Part shown: piece after piece, positions 18,229 through 26,339 of the stretch
How positions within the stretch are numbered: position 1 is the first letter of the stretch
Layout: each line of letters begins with the position of its first letter
The notes under the pieces: generated by a model
The model's database searches: none
What the model was told of the DNA's origin: nothing
Seen by the model: the letters and a program-made list of their open reading frames with translations, nothing else
NCBI RefSeq assembly: GCF_900100395.1
Contig: NZ_FNFB01000001.1
Coordinates: 1 to 64,000, forward strand
Length of the DNA stretch: 64,000 nt
Source of the DNA: Nonomuraea maritima
GTDB taxonomy: Bacteria > Actinomycetota > Actinomycetes > Streptosporangiales > Streptosporangiaceae
Direction: 5' to 3'
Position numbers and translations under genes: made by a program

Positions 18229-19131
18229 TCAGCCCCTTCCGAGCTGCCGGGAGATGTCGGCCAGCTGCTGCAGCCGGCGCTCCAGCGGCGGGTGGGTGGC
18301 GAACAGGGCCGCCAGCGACTGGCCCTTGGCCAGTGCCGGGGCGAAGTAGAAGGCGTTGAACGGCTCGGCCTCGCGCAGATCGCGGGTCGGGATGCGGGCC
18401 ATGTCGCCGCTGACCTTGGTCAGCGCGCTGGCCAGCGCCGACGGACGCTGGGTGAGCAGCGCGCCCGCCCGGTCGGCGGCGAGCTCGCGGTAGCGCGACA
18501 GGGCCCGGGTGAGCAGGAAGCTCACGGCGTACACGAGGACGGAGACGAGCAGCACGATCGCGCCGACGGGCACGCCTCCCTGCCCGTTGTTGCTGCGCCG
18601 GCCGGCGAGCCCCGAGTAGAGGGCGACCCTCGTCATGAGCCCGGCCACGATGCCGAGGAAGGAAGCGATCGTCATGACGGCGACGTCGCGATGGGCGACG
18701 TGCGAGAGCTCATGCGCGATCACGCCTTCGAGCTCCTGAGGCTCGAGGCGGCGCAGGATGCCGGTCGTCACACAGACGACGGCCCGCTTCTGGTTGCGGC
18801 CGGTGGCGAACGCGTTGGGGACGTCGGAGTCGGCGATCGCCACTCTCGGCTTGGGCATGTCGGCCATCGCGCACAACCGGTCGATCAGGCCGTGCAGCTC
18901 GGGGGCCTCCTGCGGCGAGACCTCCCGTCCGTGCATCGCGAACAACGCGATGCGGTCGGACAGGAAGTACTGCACCAGCAGCAGGCCGCCCGCCAGCACC
19001 AGCACGGTCAGCGCCTGAACGCCGAGAGCGATCAGGACGCCGACGAACACGACGTAGAGCAGTCCGAGCAAGAACATCGTCACGACCATGCGGCTCGTGA
19101 GGCCGCGGTCGGACGCGAATCTCGCGTTCAC
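18229..19131 (-). CDS. htpX: membrane zinc metalloprotease HtpX
   Basis: M48B-family protease for damaged membrane proteins, 300 residues. Two N-terminal membrane helices, the zinc site AHELSHVAHRD (HExxH) and a later Glu in the SRYRELAADRAGA helix are intact; a further hydrophobic segment lies near residues 175-200. It sits between pspAA and pspAB with gaps of 5 and 6 bp. This association of HtpX with PspA points to joint membrane quality control. Confidence 0.94.
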   Translation of the reverse strand: MNARFASDRGLTSRMVVTMFLLGLLYVVFVGVLIALGVQALTVLVLAGGLLLVQYFLSDRIALFAMHGREVSPQEAPELHGLIDRLCAMADMPKPRVAIADSDVPNAFATGRNQKRAVVCVTTGILRRLEPQELEGVIAHELSHVAHRDVAVMTIASFLGIVAGLMTRVALYSGLAGRRSNNGQGGVPVGAIVLLVSVLVYAVSFLLTRALSRYRELAADRAGALLTQRPSALASALTKVSGDMARIPTRDLREAEPFNAFYFAPALAKGQSLAALFATHPPLERRLQQLADISRQLGRG

Positions 19132-19136
19132 CGGAC

Positions 19137-19415
19137 TCAGCCCGGGATGAGGCCCTGATCGCCCAGCATCTCCCGGACCTCCTCGATCGAGGCGTCCGCG
19201 GGGGGAAGGATCAGCTCAGACGGCTCAAGGCTGTCGTCGGGGAGCGCCTTGCCCACGTGGCGCACCTTGTCGAGCAGTGCGTGCAGCTTCGCGCGGAAGG
19301 ACGTCTCGTCGCCCGCGTCGATGGCCGCTTCGAGCTCGCTGTCGAGCTCGTTCAGAACGGCGATGTCGTCGGCGGAGATCTCCACCTGACCCTCGCCCAT
19401 GATGCGTACGATCAT
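19137..19415 (-). CDS. pspAA: PspA-associated protein PspAA
   Basis: A 92-residue acidic protein of the PspAA family, starting MIVRIMGEGQVEI and ending with a REMLGDQGLIPG block. The family is a small partner encoded with PspA in actinobacteria. Its start overlaps the pspA stop by 4 bp. Function is unknown beyond the genetic link. Confidence 0.86.
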   Translation of the reverse strand: MIVRIMGEGQVEISADDIAVLNELDSELEAAIDAGDETSFRAKLHALLDKVRHVGKALPDDSLEPSELILPPADASIEEVREMLGDQGLIPG

Positions 19416-20218
19416 GCGCCCTCCCCCGGCTGGCGCAGCTGCTGGGTCTGCCCCTGCTGCTGCGGCTGCTGCTGGGCCTGCTGGCGACCCTGCTCGATCG
19501 CGCTCTGCGGCGCCGGGCCCTGGCCCAGCTCGGCCTTCATCCTGGCGAGCTCGAGCTCGACGTCCATGCCGCCGCCCATGCGGTCGAGCTCGGTCTGGAT
19601 GTCGTCGCCGCGGGTGCCGCTGAAGTCGTCGAGCGCGCCGCTGGCCAGCAGCTCGTCGATGGCTCCTGCGCGCGCCTGCATCTGCGCCGTCTTGTCCTCG
19701 GCGCGCTGGATCGCGAGCCCGACATCACCCATCTCTTCGGAGATGCCCGAGAACGCCTCGTTGATGCGCGTCTGGGCCTCGGCCGCGGTGTAGGTGGCCT
19801 TGATGGTCTCCTTCTTCGTGCGGAAGGAGTCGACCTTGGCCTGCAGCCGCTGGGAAGCCGTCGTGAGCTTCTCCTCCTCGGCCTGAAGGTTGTCGTGCTG
19901 CACCTTCAGATCGGCCATCTGCGTCTGCAGGTTGGACCGCCGCTGCAGCGCCTCACGCGCCAAGTCCTCGCGACCGACCGACAGCGCCTTGCGGCCCTGC
20001 TCCTCCAGGCGCTGGGTCTGCTTCTCCAGACCCGTTATCTGCAACTCGACCCTCTTGCGGGAGGTGGCGACGTCGGCCACCCCTCGGCGCACCTTCTGCA
20101 GCAGCTCGAGCTGCCGCTGATAGGAGTAGTCAAGGGTCTCGCGCGGATCCTCCATCTTGTCCAGGGCCTTGTTGGCCTTGGACTTGAAGATCATCGAAAG
20201 TCTCTTCATCACGCTCAT
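19412..20218 (-). CDS. pspA: PspA/IM30 (Vipp1) family membrane-stress protein
   Basis: Peripheral ESCRT-III-like protein that coats stressed membranes. The 268 residues are almost entirely coiled coil after an amphipathic N-terminus (MKRLSMIFKSKANKAL), with the typical DPRETLDYSYQRQLELL block. The C-terminus is a Gln-rich tail (QQPQQQGQTQQ region), an oddity that may be a flexible linker. First gene of the pspA-pspAA-htpX-pspAB-hydrolase operon; its promoter must lie in 20219-20342, shared with the divergent DUF3043 gene. Confidence 0.94.
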   Translation of the reverse strand: MSVMKRLSMIFKSKANKALDKMEDPRETLDYSYQRQLELLQKVRRGVADVATSRKRVELQITGLEKQTQRLEEQGRKALSVGREDLAREALQRRSNLQTQMADLKVQHDNLQAEEEKLTTASQRLQAKVDSFRTKKETIKATYTAAEAQTRINEAFSGISEEMGDVGLAIQRAEDKTAQMQARAGAIDELLASGALDDFSGTRGDDIQTELDRMGGGMDVELELARMKAELGQGPAPQSAIEQGRQQAQQQPQQQGQTQQLRQPGEGA

Positions 20219-20342
20219 GCGCGTCGGCCGTCCCCTTCTAGGTCGTGCTGGTGTTCACCCAATGCAGCGCAGCCGCCTTGGGATTACCCTACGCATAACG
20301 CACGGGGGCGTCACTAAGTTGCAGTCCAGGTAGGGTTGACGT

Positions 20343-20954
20343 GTGTTGCGACGCCGTTCCCAAACCTCCGTGGACGACACCCCCGTCCCCGCTGACGATC
20401 CTAAGCCCCAGGGTAAAGGTCGTCCCACTCCCAAGCGCCGGGACGCCGAGAGCCGCAGGCGGCAGCCGGTAACCGCGCCGAAAGACCGCAAAGAGGCCTA
20501 TCGGCAGATGCGCTCCAAGCAGGCCGCCGAACGCGAACGCGCCCGCAAGGGCATGCTCGCAGGTGACGAGCGTTATTACCCCGTTCGTGACAAGGGTCCC
20601 GCGCGGAAGTTCGCGCGCGACTGGGTCGACTCGCGCCGGCTGCCGAGTCAGTACTTCCTGCCGTTCTCGCTGGTGATCCTGCTGGCGACGTGGATCCCGT
20701 GGCCGCTCGAGATCCGGGCCGCGATGCTCAACATCGTCATCGCCGTCGGCTGGCCGCTCATGATGGTCGGCGTGCTCGCCACCTCGGTCTACGTGGCCTG
20801 GAAGGTGAAGCGACTGGTCGCAGAGAAGCTGCCGAACGAGAGCGTCAAGGGCGTGGGCTTCTACGCCGCGATGCGGGCGCTGCAGATCCGCAGGCTGCGT
20901 TTCCCGCCGCCGATGGTGCTCCCCGGCGGCAAGCCGGTTCCCCCCAAGAAGTAA
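20343..20954 (+). CDS. DUF3043 membrane protein
   Basis: A 203-residue protein with a GTG start. The first 100 residues are highly charged and end in a conserved ERYYPVRDKGPARKFARD motif; two adjacent membrane helices follow (about 108-125 and 130-150), and then a basic C-terminal tail. This is the DUF3043 architecture, conserved in actinobacteria with no assigned role. It is divergent from pspA, and a weak 6-bp hairpin at 20962-20979 follows its stop. Confidence 0.85.
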   Translation: MLRRRSQTSVDDTPVPADDPKPQGKGRPTPKRRDAESRRRQPVTAPKDRKEAYRQMRSKQAAERERARKGMLAGDERYYPVRDKGPARKFARDWVDSRRLPSQYFLPFSLVILLATWIPWPLEIRAAMLNIVIAVGWPLMMVGVLATSVYVAWKVKRLVAEKLPNESVKGVGFYAAMRALQIRRLRFPPPMVLPGGKPVPPKK

Positions 20955-20999
20955 TCGCACCTGCCCGAAAGTCCGGGCAAGTGGGTTGCGTACCTCTCC

Positions 21000-21158
21000 T
21001 TACCGCTTCTCCGGCGCAGCACGACGTGAGCCCGGGAGTGTCCCGGGCTCGCGGGCGCGGCGGCGCAGCCGCAGCGCGACGGCGACCAGGACCGCGGTCG
21101 TCAGCGCGAGCCGTACGATCTTCAGCACGCGGGGCACCCTACCCGGGCGAGGAACCAT
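21000..21158 (-). CDS. possible small membrane protein (about 45-52 aa)
   Basis: An open frame in the gap between the DUF3043 and aldo/keto reductase genes. From GTG 21137 it would encode about 45 residues with one hydrophobic stretch (VRLALTTAVLVAVAL) flanked by basic residues; ATG 21158 adds seven residues. The pattern suits a single-pass membrane peptide, but there is no clear ribosome site and I recognise no family. Confidence 0.3.
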   Translation of the reverse strand: MVPRPGRVPRVLKIVRLALTTAVLVAVALRLRRRAREPGTLPGSRRAAPEKR

Positions 21159-21181
21159 GCGTCGGCATTAAAGTCAGACGC

Positions 21182-22180
21182 ATGGAATTCCGACACCTTG
21201 GTCGCAGCGGTCTCATCGTCAGTGAGATCAGCTACGGCAACTGGCTCACCCATGGTTCCCAGGTCGAGGAGGACGCCGCGAAGCTCTGCGTGCAGGCGGC
21301 ACTCGACGAGGGCATCACCACGTTCGACACCGCGGACGTCTACGCGGGCACGAAGGCCGAGGAGGTGCTCGGCCGGGCGCTGAAGGGCGTCCGCAGGGAG
21401 TCGCTGGAGATCTTCACCAAGGTTTACTGGCCGACCGGTCCCGGCAAGAACGACCGCGGCCTGTCGCGCAAGCACATCTTCGAGTCGATCCACGCCTCGC
21501 TGCGCCGCCTGCAGACCGACTACGTCGACCTCTACCAGGCGCACCGCTTCGACTACGAGACGCCGCTCGAGGAGACGCTCAAGACGTTCGACGACCTGGT
21601 CCGCCAGGGCAAGGTGCTCTACGTCGGCGTCAGCGAGTGGACCGCCGACCAGATCGCCCAGGCGCTCAAGATCGCCGACGAGATGGGCTTCGACCGCATC
21701 GTGTCGAACCAGCCCCAGTACTCCATGCTGTGGCGGGTCATCGAGTCCGAGATCGTGCCGCTGAGCGAGAAGGAGGGCGTGAGCCAGATCGTCTGGTCGC
21801 CGATCGCCCAGGGCGTGCTGACCGGCAAGTACGTGCCCGGCCAGCAGCCGCCGGAGGGTTCGCGGGCCACCGACAAGAGCGGCAGCGCCATGATCTCCCG
21901 GTTCATGGACGACGAGGTGCTGACCCGCGTGCAGGAGCTGAAGCCGATCGCGGCCGACCTCGGCCTCACCATGGCCCAGCTCGCCGTCGCGTGGGTGCTG
22001 CAGAACCCGAACGTCGCCAGCGCCATCGTCGGCGCCACCCGCCCCGAGCAGGTGCGTGACAACGTCAAGGCGGCGGGTGTGAAGCTCGACGCCGACGTCA
22101 TGAAGCGGATCGACGACGTGCTCGGCTCGGTCGTGGAGCGCGACCCGGCCAAGACCGTCAGCCCGGCGAGCCGTTCCTAG
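21182..22180 (+). CDS. aldo/keto reductase
   Basis: NADPH-dependent oxidoreductase of 332 residues with the AKR TIM-barrel signature. It shows FDTADVYAG (Asp and Tyr of the tetrad), IFTKVYW (Lys), YQAHRFD (His), and a C-terminal VGATRPEQVRDNV cofactor site. It resembles the voltage-gated potassium-channel beta-subunit/YghZ-type group. The start at ATG 21182 is set by the MEFRHLGRSG block. Substrate unknown. It ends at a very strong terminator. Confidence 0.92.
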   Translation: MEFRHLGRSGLIVSEISYGNWLTHGSQVEEDAAKLCVQAALDEGITTFDTADVYAGTKAEEVLGRALKGVRRESLEIFTKVYWPTGPGKNDRGLSRKHIFESIHASLRRLQTDYVDLYQAHRFDYETPLEETLKTFDDLVRQGKVLYVGVSEWTADQIAQALKIADEMGFDRIVSNQPQYSMLWRVIESEIVPLSEKEGVSQIVWSPIAQGVLTGKYVPGQQPPEGSRATDKSGSAMISRFMDDEVLTRVQELKPIAADLGLTMAQLAVAWVLQNPNVASAIVGATRPEQVRDNVKAAGVKLDADVMKRIDDVLGSVVERDPAKTVSPASRS

Positions 22181-22203
22181 TTCACCGGCGATTTCCGCTG
22201 ACA

Positions 22204-22245
22204 GACGAAACCCCTTGAGCCGTTCGCGGCTCAAGGGGTTTCGTC
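22204..22245. terminator. 19-bp perfect hairpin with UUCG tetraloop
   Basis: Stem 22204-22222 with 22227-22245 around TTCG, with A and T runs within the stem, between convergent genes. A strong bidirectional terminator. Confidence 0.93.
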
Positions 22246-22258
22246 CGTCAGCCGGGCG

Positions 22259-22465
22259 TCACTCCGCGCGCAGCGACATTCCCGCGTACTCCACGCGGTC
22301 CTCCTCCAGCAGCGCCACCTGCTCCACACCGGAGGCGAGCAGGTCGCGCCAGTTCTCTCCGAGCCACGACTCGGCGTCGGCCTGGCTCGGGAAAACCTCT
22401 CGAGGCAAGGGACGGTCCGTCACCTCACCACCGTGCGCGTCCTCGTACCGCCAGCGCCATGTCAT
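22259..22465 (-). CDS. small conserved actinobacterial protein (68 aa)
   Basis: Starts MTWRWRYEDAHGGEV with a GGAG ribosome site 9 bases upstream of the ATG at 22465. The core PSQADAESWLGENWRDLLASGV followed by VEQVALLEED is seen widely in actinomycetes as a hypothetical protein; the longer frame upstream is not supported. Acidic and soluble; no function assigned. Confidence 0.72.
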   Translation of the reverse strand: MTWRWRYEDAHGGEVTDRPLPREVFPSQADAESWLGENWRDLLASGVEQVALLEEDRVEYAGMSLRAE

Positions 22466-22622
22466 GCCACACGCTCCTTCTCCAGGGTCCGCCGAACCCA
22501 TCAGTAAGCACTGGAACCCTATCCCCGAGCCTGCACGTTGATCGATCGCTGCGCGCATGTCGCGTACCGCGGGAACGGGGGCGGGTCGGGGCTCAGCAGC
22601 GGGGGTTTGTACCCTCGGCGCG

Positions 22623-23627
22623 GTGAACGTCCTTCTCGCCGGTACGGCGGGCATGTCGGGCTGGCCGGAGCCCGGCTGCCGGTGCGCGTCGTGCGCCCTG
22701 CTGCCCCCGGGTCACCGCCGGCCCTTCGAGCTCGTCGTCGACGGCGCTCTGCGGTTCCCGTTCGAGTCCGTCCCCGACGGATACCTCGCCCGCGCCGGCG
22801 GGCTGGGGCTGACCGGCCCCGACGGCTCACGCCTGCTGGTGCTGCCGGCGGGGTGCGCCGTCCCGCGGGAGGAGCCGGTCCCGTACGACCTCGTGCTGAT
22901 CGACCTGCTGGAGCGGCCGGAGCGCCTCGGGGAGCTGCGCCGCGCCGGGCCGGCGGACGCGTCCACGGCGGTCGTGGCCGTCGGGCTCGACCACCGGGTC
23001 CGGTCGGAGACGGAGCTGGCCAGGCGGCTGCGGCTGTGGGGGGCGGTGGCCGTGCCGGACGGGACGGTGCTCGACGTCCGCGCCGCGCGGGAGGAGAGCG
23101 CGGAACCTCCGCCGCGCCGGGCTCTGCTGCTGGGCGGGTCACGGTCGGGGAAGTCGGCCGAGGCGGAGCTGCGCCTGGCGGCGGAGCCGTTCGTCACGTA
23201 TGTGGCGACCGGGCCGGACGGCGCGGGCGACGGCGAGTGGGCCGCACGGGTGCGGGCGCACCGGGAGCGGCGGCCGGCGCACTGGGACACGTCCGAGACC
23301 ACCGACCTGGCCGGGGTGATCCGCGCGGGCGGGGCGCCGCTGCTGATCGACGGGCTCGGTACGTGGCTGGCGGCGGTGTTCGACGAGCACCGGGCATGGG
23401 AGGGTGACCGCGCGCCGGTGGAGGCCCGCTGCGACGAACTGGTGGCGGCGTGGCGGCAGGCGCCAGGACGCGTCGTGGCGGTGTCGGACGAGGTCGGAAT
23501 GGGCGTGGTGCCCGCGACGGCCAGCGGCCGTGCCTTCAGGGACGTCCTGGGACGCCTGAACGAGCGCCTGGCGGCCGAATCGGAGTACGTCGCCCTCGTG
23601 GTCGCCGGACGTCCTCTGGAGCTGTGA
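22623..23627 (+). CDS. cobU: adenosylcobinamide kinase/guanylyltransferase (CobU type) with MBL-like N-terminal domain
   Basis: Bifunctional enzyme of the nucleotide-loop pathway of cobalamin. The C-terminal part carries the CobU P-loop LLLGGSRSGKSAEAE, then YVATGPDGAGDGEW, LLIDGLGTWL and VSDEVGMGVVP. The N-terminal 150 residues begin NVLLAGTAGMSGWPEPGC with a CRCASC pair, reminiscent of PhnP-type metallo-beta-lactamase folds but without an HxHxDH motif. Start GTG 22623; an upstream ATG at 22557 is less likely. cobS is 0.9 kb downstream. Confidence 0.87.
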   Translation: MNVLLAGTAGMSGWPEPGCRCASCALLPPGHRRPFELVVDGALRFPFESVPDGYLARAGGLGLTGPDGSRLLVLPAGCAVPREEPVPYDLVLIDLLERPERLGELRRAGPADASTAVVAVGLDHRVRSETELARRLRLWGAVAVPDGTVLDVRAAREESAEPPPRRALLLGGSRSGKSAEAELRLAAEPFVTYVATGPDGAGDGEWAARVRAHRERRPAHWDTSETTDLAGVIRAGGAPLLIDGLGTWLAAVFDEHRAWEGDRAPVEARCDELVAAWRQAPGRVVAVSDEVGMGVVPATASGRAFRDVLGRLNERLAAESEYVALVVAGRPLEL

Positions 23628-23659
23628 GGCGCCACGCCGGTCCCGGGCGGGGCCCGTCC

Positions 23660-23700
23660 GGGGTGGGCGCGGTCAGGGGTGGGCGCGGTCAGGGGCGGGC
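23660..23700. repeat. 16-bp tandem repeat, two and a half copies
   Basis: GGGGTGGGCGCGGTCA occurs at 23660-23675 and 23676-23691, with a partial third copy to 23700. The TGA stop of the minus-strand ABC ATPase lies in the second copy, and the first copy holds an identical stop-containing segment. Confidence 0.8.
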
Positions 23701-24489
23701 GGCTCGGGCGTACCAGCGGCCGTCGAAGCGGTCCACCGACAGGGGACGGCCGAAGCAGTCGGACAGGTGGGCCGAGGTGAGCACGTCCTCGACCGGTCCG
23801 GCGGCGAGCACCCGGGCGTCGCGCATGAGCAGCGCGTGCGTGGTCGTGGCCGGCACCTCCTCCAGGTGGTGGGTCACGGTCACGGTGGTGAGCACGGGCC
23901 GGATCCGCGCGAGGTCCTCGACGGCCGCCATGAGGTCTTCGCGCGCCGGCAGGTCGAGCCCCGCGAACGGCTCGTCGAGCAGCAGCACCGCCGGGTCGGC
24001 CATGAGCGCCCTGGCCACCCGGACGCGCGCCCGCTCGCCCTGCGAGCAGACGCGGAACGGCCGGTCGGCGAGGTCCTTGCAGCCGAGGTCGGCCAGCAGC
24101 CGGTGGGCGCGGTCGCGTTCGGCGTCGCCGTACTTGTCCCACCGCGGGACGCTCGTGCCCGTGTGGCCGGTCAGCACCACCGTGTGGGCGGTCGCGCCCT
24201 CCTGCTCCAGGAGTTCCTCGTCGACGAGCCGCTGGCTGGCGGCCACCAGGCCGATGTGGCGGCGCAGCTCGCGCACGTCGACCTTGCCGAGCCGGTGCCC
24301 GAGCACGCGGACCGCGCCCTCGCTCGGGTGCCGTACGGCCCCGACCAGCGACAGCAGGGTCGTCTTGCCCGCGCCGTTGGGGCCGAGGATCACCCAGTGG
24401 TCGCCGTAGTCCACCTGCCAGCTGACGCCGGCGAGCAGCGACTTGCCGACGACACGGACGCTGACGCCTTCCAGTTCAACCACGTGCAT
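23689..24489 (-). CDS. ABC transporter ATP-binding protein (stand-alone)
   Basis: A single nucleotide-binding domain of 266 residues. Walker A is GPNGAGKTT, the signature helix reads CSQGERARVRVARAL (SQGE in place of SGGQ, common in this ModF/YlmA-like group), Walker B is LLLDEPFAGLD, and the switch His is in VTVTHHLEE. No permease gene is adjacent. It lies between cobU and cobS on the opposite strand, so a cobalamin link is only positional. It could act with an unlinked permease or as a soluble ABC protein. Confidence 0.85.
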   Translation of the reverse strand: MHVVELEGVSVRVVGKSLLAGVSWQVDYGDHWVILGPNGAGKTTLLSLVGAVRHPSEGAVRVLGHRLGKVDVRELRRHIGLVAASQRLVDEELLEQEGATAHTVVLTGHTGTSVPRWDKYGDAERDRAHRLLADLGCKDLADRPFRVCSQGERARVRVARALMADPAVLLLDEPFAGLDLPAREDLMAAVEDLARIRPVLTTVTVTHHLEEVPATTTHALLMRDARVLAAGPVEDVLTSAHLSDCFGRPLSVDRFDGRWYARAARP

Positions 24490-24524
24490 CCCGCCACCAT
24501 AGTGGCCCCATAAGATCGCCCGTT

Positions 24525-25376
24525 ATGCGACTGATGGATGGGCTGCGGCTCGCCGTGGGCACGCTGACCGTCTTCCCCGTGCGCGTCGAACGGGTGGATC
24601 GCGACGTGGCGGGGCGGGCGATGACGCTGGCCCCTGCCGTGGGGCTGGTGCTCGGGGCCGTGGCCGGGGTGGCGCTGCTGCTGCCGGGGCCGCCGCTGCT
24701 GGGGGCGGCGCTGGCGCTCGGGGCGCTGGCGGTGCTGACCCGGGGGCTGCACCTCGACGGGCTGGCCGATCTCGCGGACGGGCTGGGCAGCGGGAAGCCG
24801 GCCGGTCAGGCGCTCGACATCATGAAAAAGTCGGACATCGGGCCGTTCGGGGTGATGGCACTGGTGCTCACCCTGCTCGTCCAGGCCGCGGCGCTGACCG
24901 AGGCCGGGTTCGGGGGGCTGGTGACGGCGTGCGTGGCGGGGCGGCTCGCGTTGACCTGGGCCTGCCGGGCGGGCGTCCCCGCTGCCCGTCCCGACGGCCT
25001 CGGCGCGATGGTCGCGGGCACCGTACGCCGCGCGGCCGCCTGGGCCGCCACCCTGGCCGCCCTCTGCGCGACCACCGCACTCGGCCTCCTGACCCCACTC
25101 CCGACCAGCGCCATCGCCCAGGACGGCACCCCCGGCGGCACCGAATACGACGCCATACTCACCTACATCGAGCAGACCGGCCTGCACGGCGGCATCGAGC
25201 AGGCTCTGCACAGCGCCATCGTGCTGCCGCTCGGCCTGGTCGCGGGGCTCGGCGCCGCCCTGCTGCTCCTGCGGCACGCCAGGCGGCGCCTCGGCGGGAT
25301 CACCGGGGACGTCCTGGGCGCCCTCGTGGAGACCGCCACCGCCACCACACTGGTGGTCTGCGCGATCCTCAGCTGA
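24525..25376 (+). CDS. cobS: adenosylcobinamide-GDP ribazoletransferase CobS
   Basis: Integral-membrane cobalamin synthase that joins alpha-ribazole to adenosylcobinamide-GDP. It begins with the LRLAVGTLTVFPV block, followed by RGLHLDGLADLADGLGSGKP and MKKSDIGPFGVMAL, the acidic metal-binding and substrate motifs. At 283 residues it is longer than typical (about 250). The extra is an insert of about 35 residues after TALGLLTPLPTS (near 185-220), predicted to be an extracytoplasmic loop. Confidence 0.92.
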   Translation: MRLMDGLRLAVGTLTVFPVRVERVDRDVAGRAMTLAPAVGLVLGAVAGVALLLPGPPLLGAALALGALAVLTRGLHLDGLADLADGLGSGKPAGQALDIMKKSDIGPFGVMALVLTLLVQAAALTEAGFGGLVTACVAGRLALTWACRAGVPAARPDGLGAMVAGTVRRAAAWAATLAALCATTALGLLTPLPTSAIAQDGTPGGTEYDAILTYIEQTGLHGGIEQALHSAIVLPLGLVAGLGAALLLLRHARRRLGGITGDVLGALVETATATTLVVCAILS

Positions 25377-25439
25377 CCAGGCCACCCACCCGCGCGCGCC
25401 CCCGGCGCGCGGCGGGGGCGGCGCAGAGCGAGCGGCGGG

Positions 25440-26339
25440 TCAGGGAACGGGTTCGGGGGCCGGCTGGGGGGTGCTCGCCCGGCGGCGGCGCAGGAGTGCG
25501 GCGGCGAGCACGGCCAGCAGGACCCAGCCCACCAGGCCGGTGATGCCGGTCAGCACCTCGTTCGGCGGCGCGGCGGCGTCGCCGAGCAGCAGCCCGAGCG
25601 GCGCGATCGCGTTCAGCGAGGCGTGCGCCACGACGGCGGGCCACACGCTCTCGGTGCGCAGCCGCAGCCACCCGACCACCACGCCCGCCAGCACGCAGAA
25701 CCCGATGAAGTACAGCGCCGCCCAGGAGCCGAGCCGCGGGTAGTTGTAGCCGAGCAGCGTGAGCGGGGCGTGCCACAGGCCCCACACCGCGCCGGACATC
25801 AGCAGCCCGGCGAACACCCCGTTGGACGACACCAGCCGGGGCAGCAGCCAGCCGCGCCACCCCCACTCCTCGCCGAGCGCCGGGATCGCGTTCAGGATCG
25901 GGCCGGCCACGACCGCGAGCACGATCTGCACGACGGCGACCGTGCCGAGCTCGACGGGGACGCCCATGCCGCGCGACTCCAGCGAGGCCCGCAGCAGGCT
26001 GAGCCCGTCGAGGTCGAGCGAGGCGAGGCCGGTGAGGGCTCCGACGCCGATGGCGAGGAACACCAGCAGCGGCACGCCGAGCCAGGCGGCCAGCACCATC
26101 AGCCACGTACGCCTGCGGTCGGGGCCGAGCGTGAGCCCGGTCTCGCGCGCCCAGACGCGCGGCGACGTGCGCGTCAGGGCCCAGGCGCCCAGCACGCCGA
26201 CCGTGGGCGTGAACATCATCAGCGTGGCCAGCACGCCGGCCAGCGGCGAGGCGAGGCCGCCGCCCCACCACAGGGGCAGCGCCACGGCCCAGGACAGCCC
26301 GAAGGCGAGGACGAGGAAGGCGAGCAGCGGTTTCTTCAT
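25440..26339 (-). CDS. CPBP-family intramembrane glutamic endopeptidase
   Basis: A 299-residue multi-span membrane protein with the three CPBP/Abi motifs EEWGWRGWLLPRL, LWHAPL and HASLN, which supply the catalytic Glu pair and histidines. Bacterial members can process exported peptides or act in immunity to bacteriocins. It overlaps the upstream DUF1648-type gene by 4 bp, so it is the last gene of a GntR-controlled operon. Substrate unknown. Confidence 0.88.
   Translation of the reverse strand: MKKPLLAFLVLAFGLSWAVALPLWWGGGLASPLAGVLATLMMFTPTVGVLGAWALTRTSPRVWARETGLTLGPDRRRTWLMVLAAWLGVPLLVFLAIGVGALTGLASLDLDGLSLLRASLESRGMGVPVELGTVAVVQIVLAVVAGPILNAIPALGEEWGWRGWLLPRLVSSNGVFAGLLMSGAVWGLWHAPLTLLGYNYPRLGSWAALYFIGFCVLAGVVVGWLRLRTESVWPAVVAHASLNAIAPLGLLLGDAAAPPNEVLTGITGLVGWVLLAVLAAALLRRRRASTPQPAPEPVP

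Noticed and set aside
16234..19158. Very long plus-strand open frame across the psp operon
   Set aside because: Opposes five well-supported genes with motifs and 4- to 30-bp spacing; its translation is low-complexity Arg/Gln/His.
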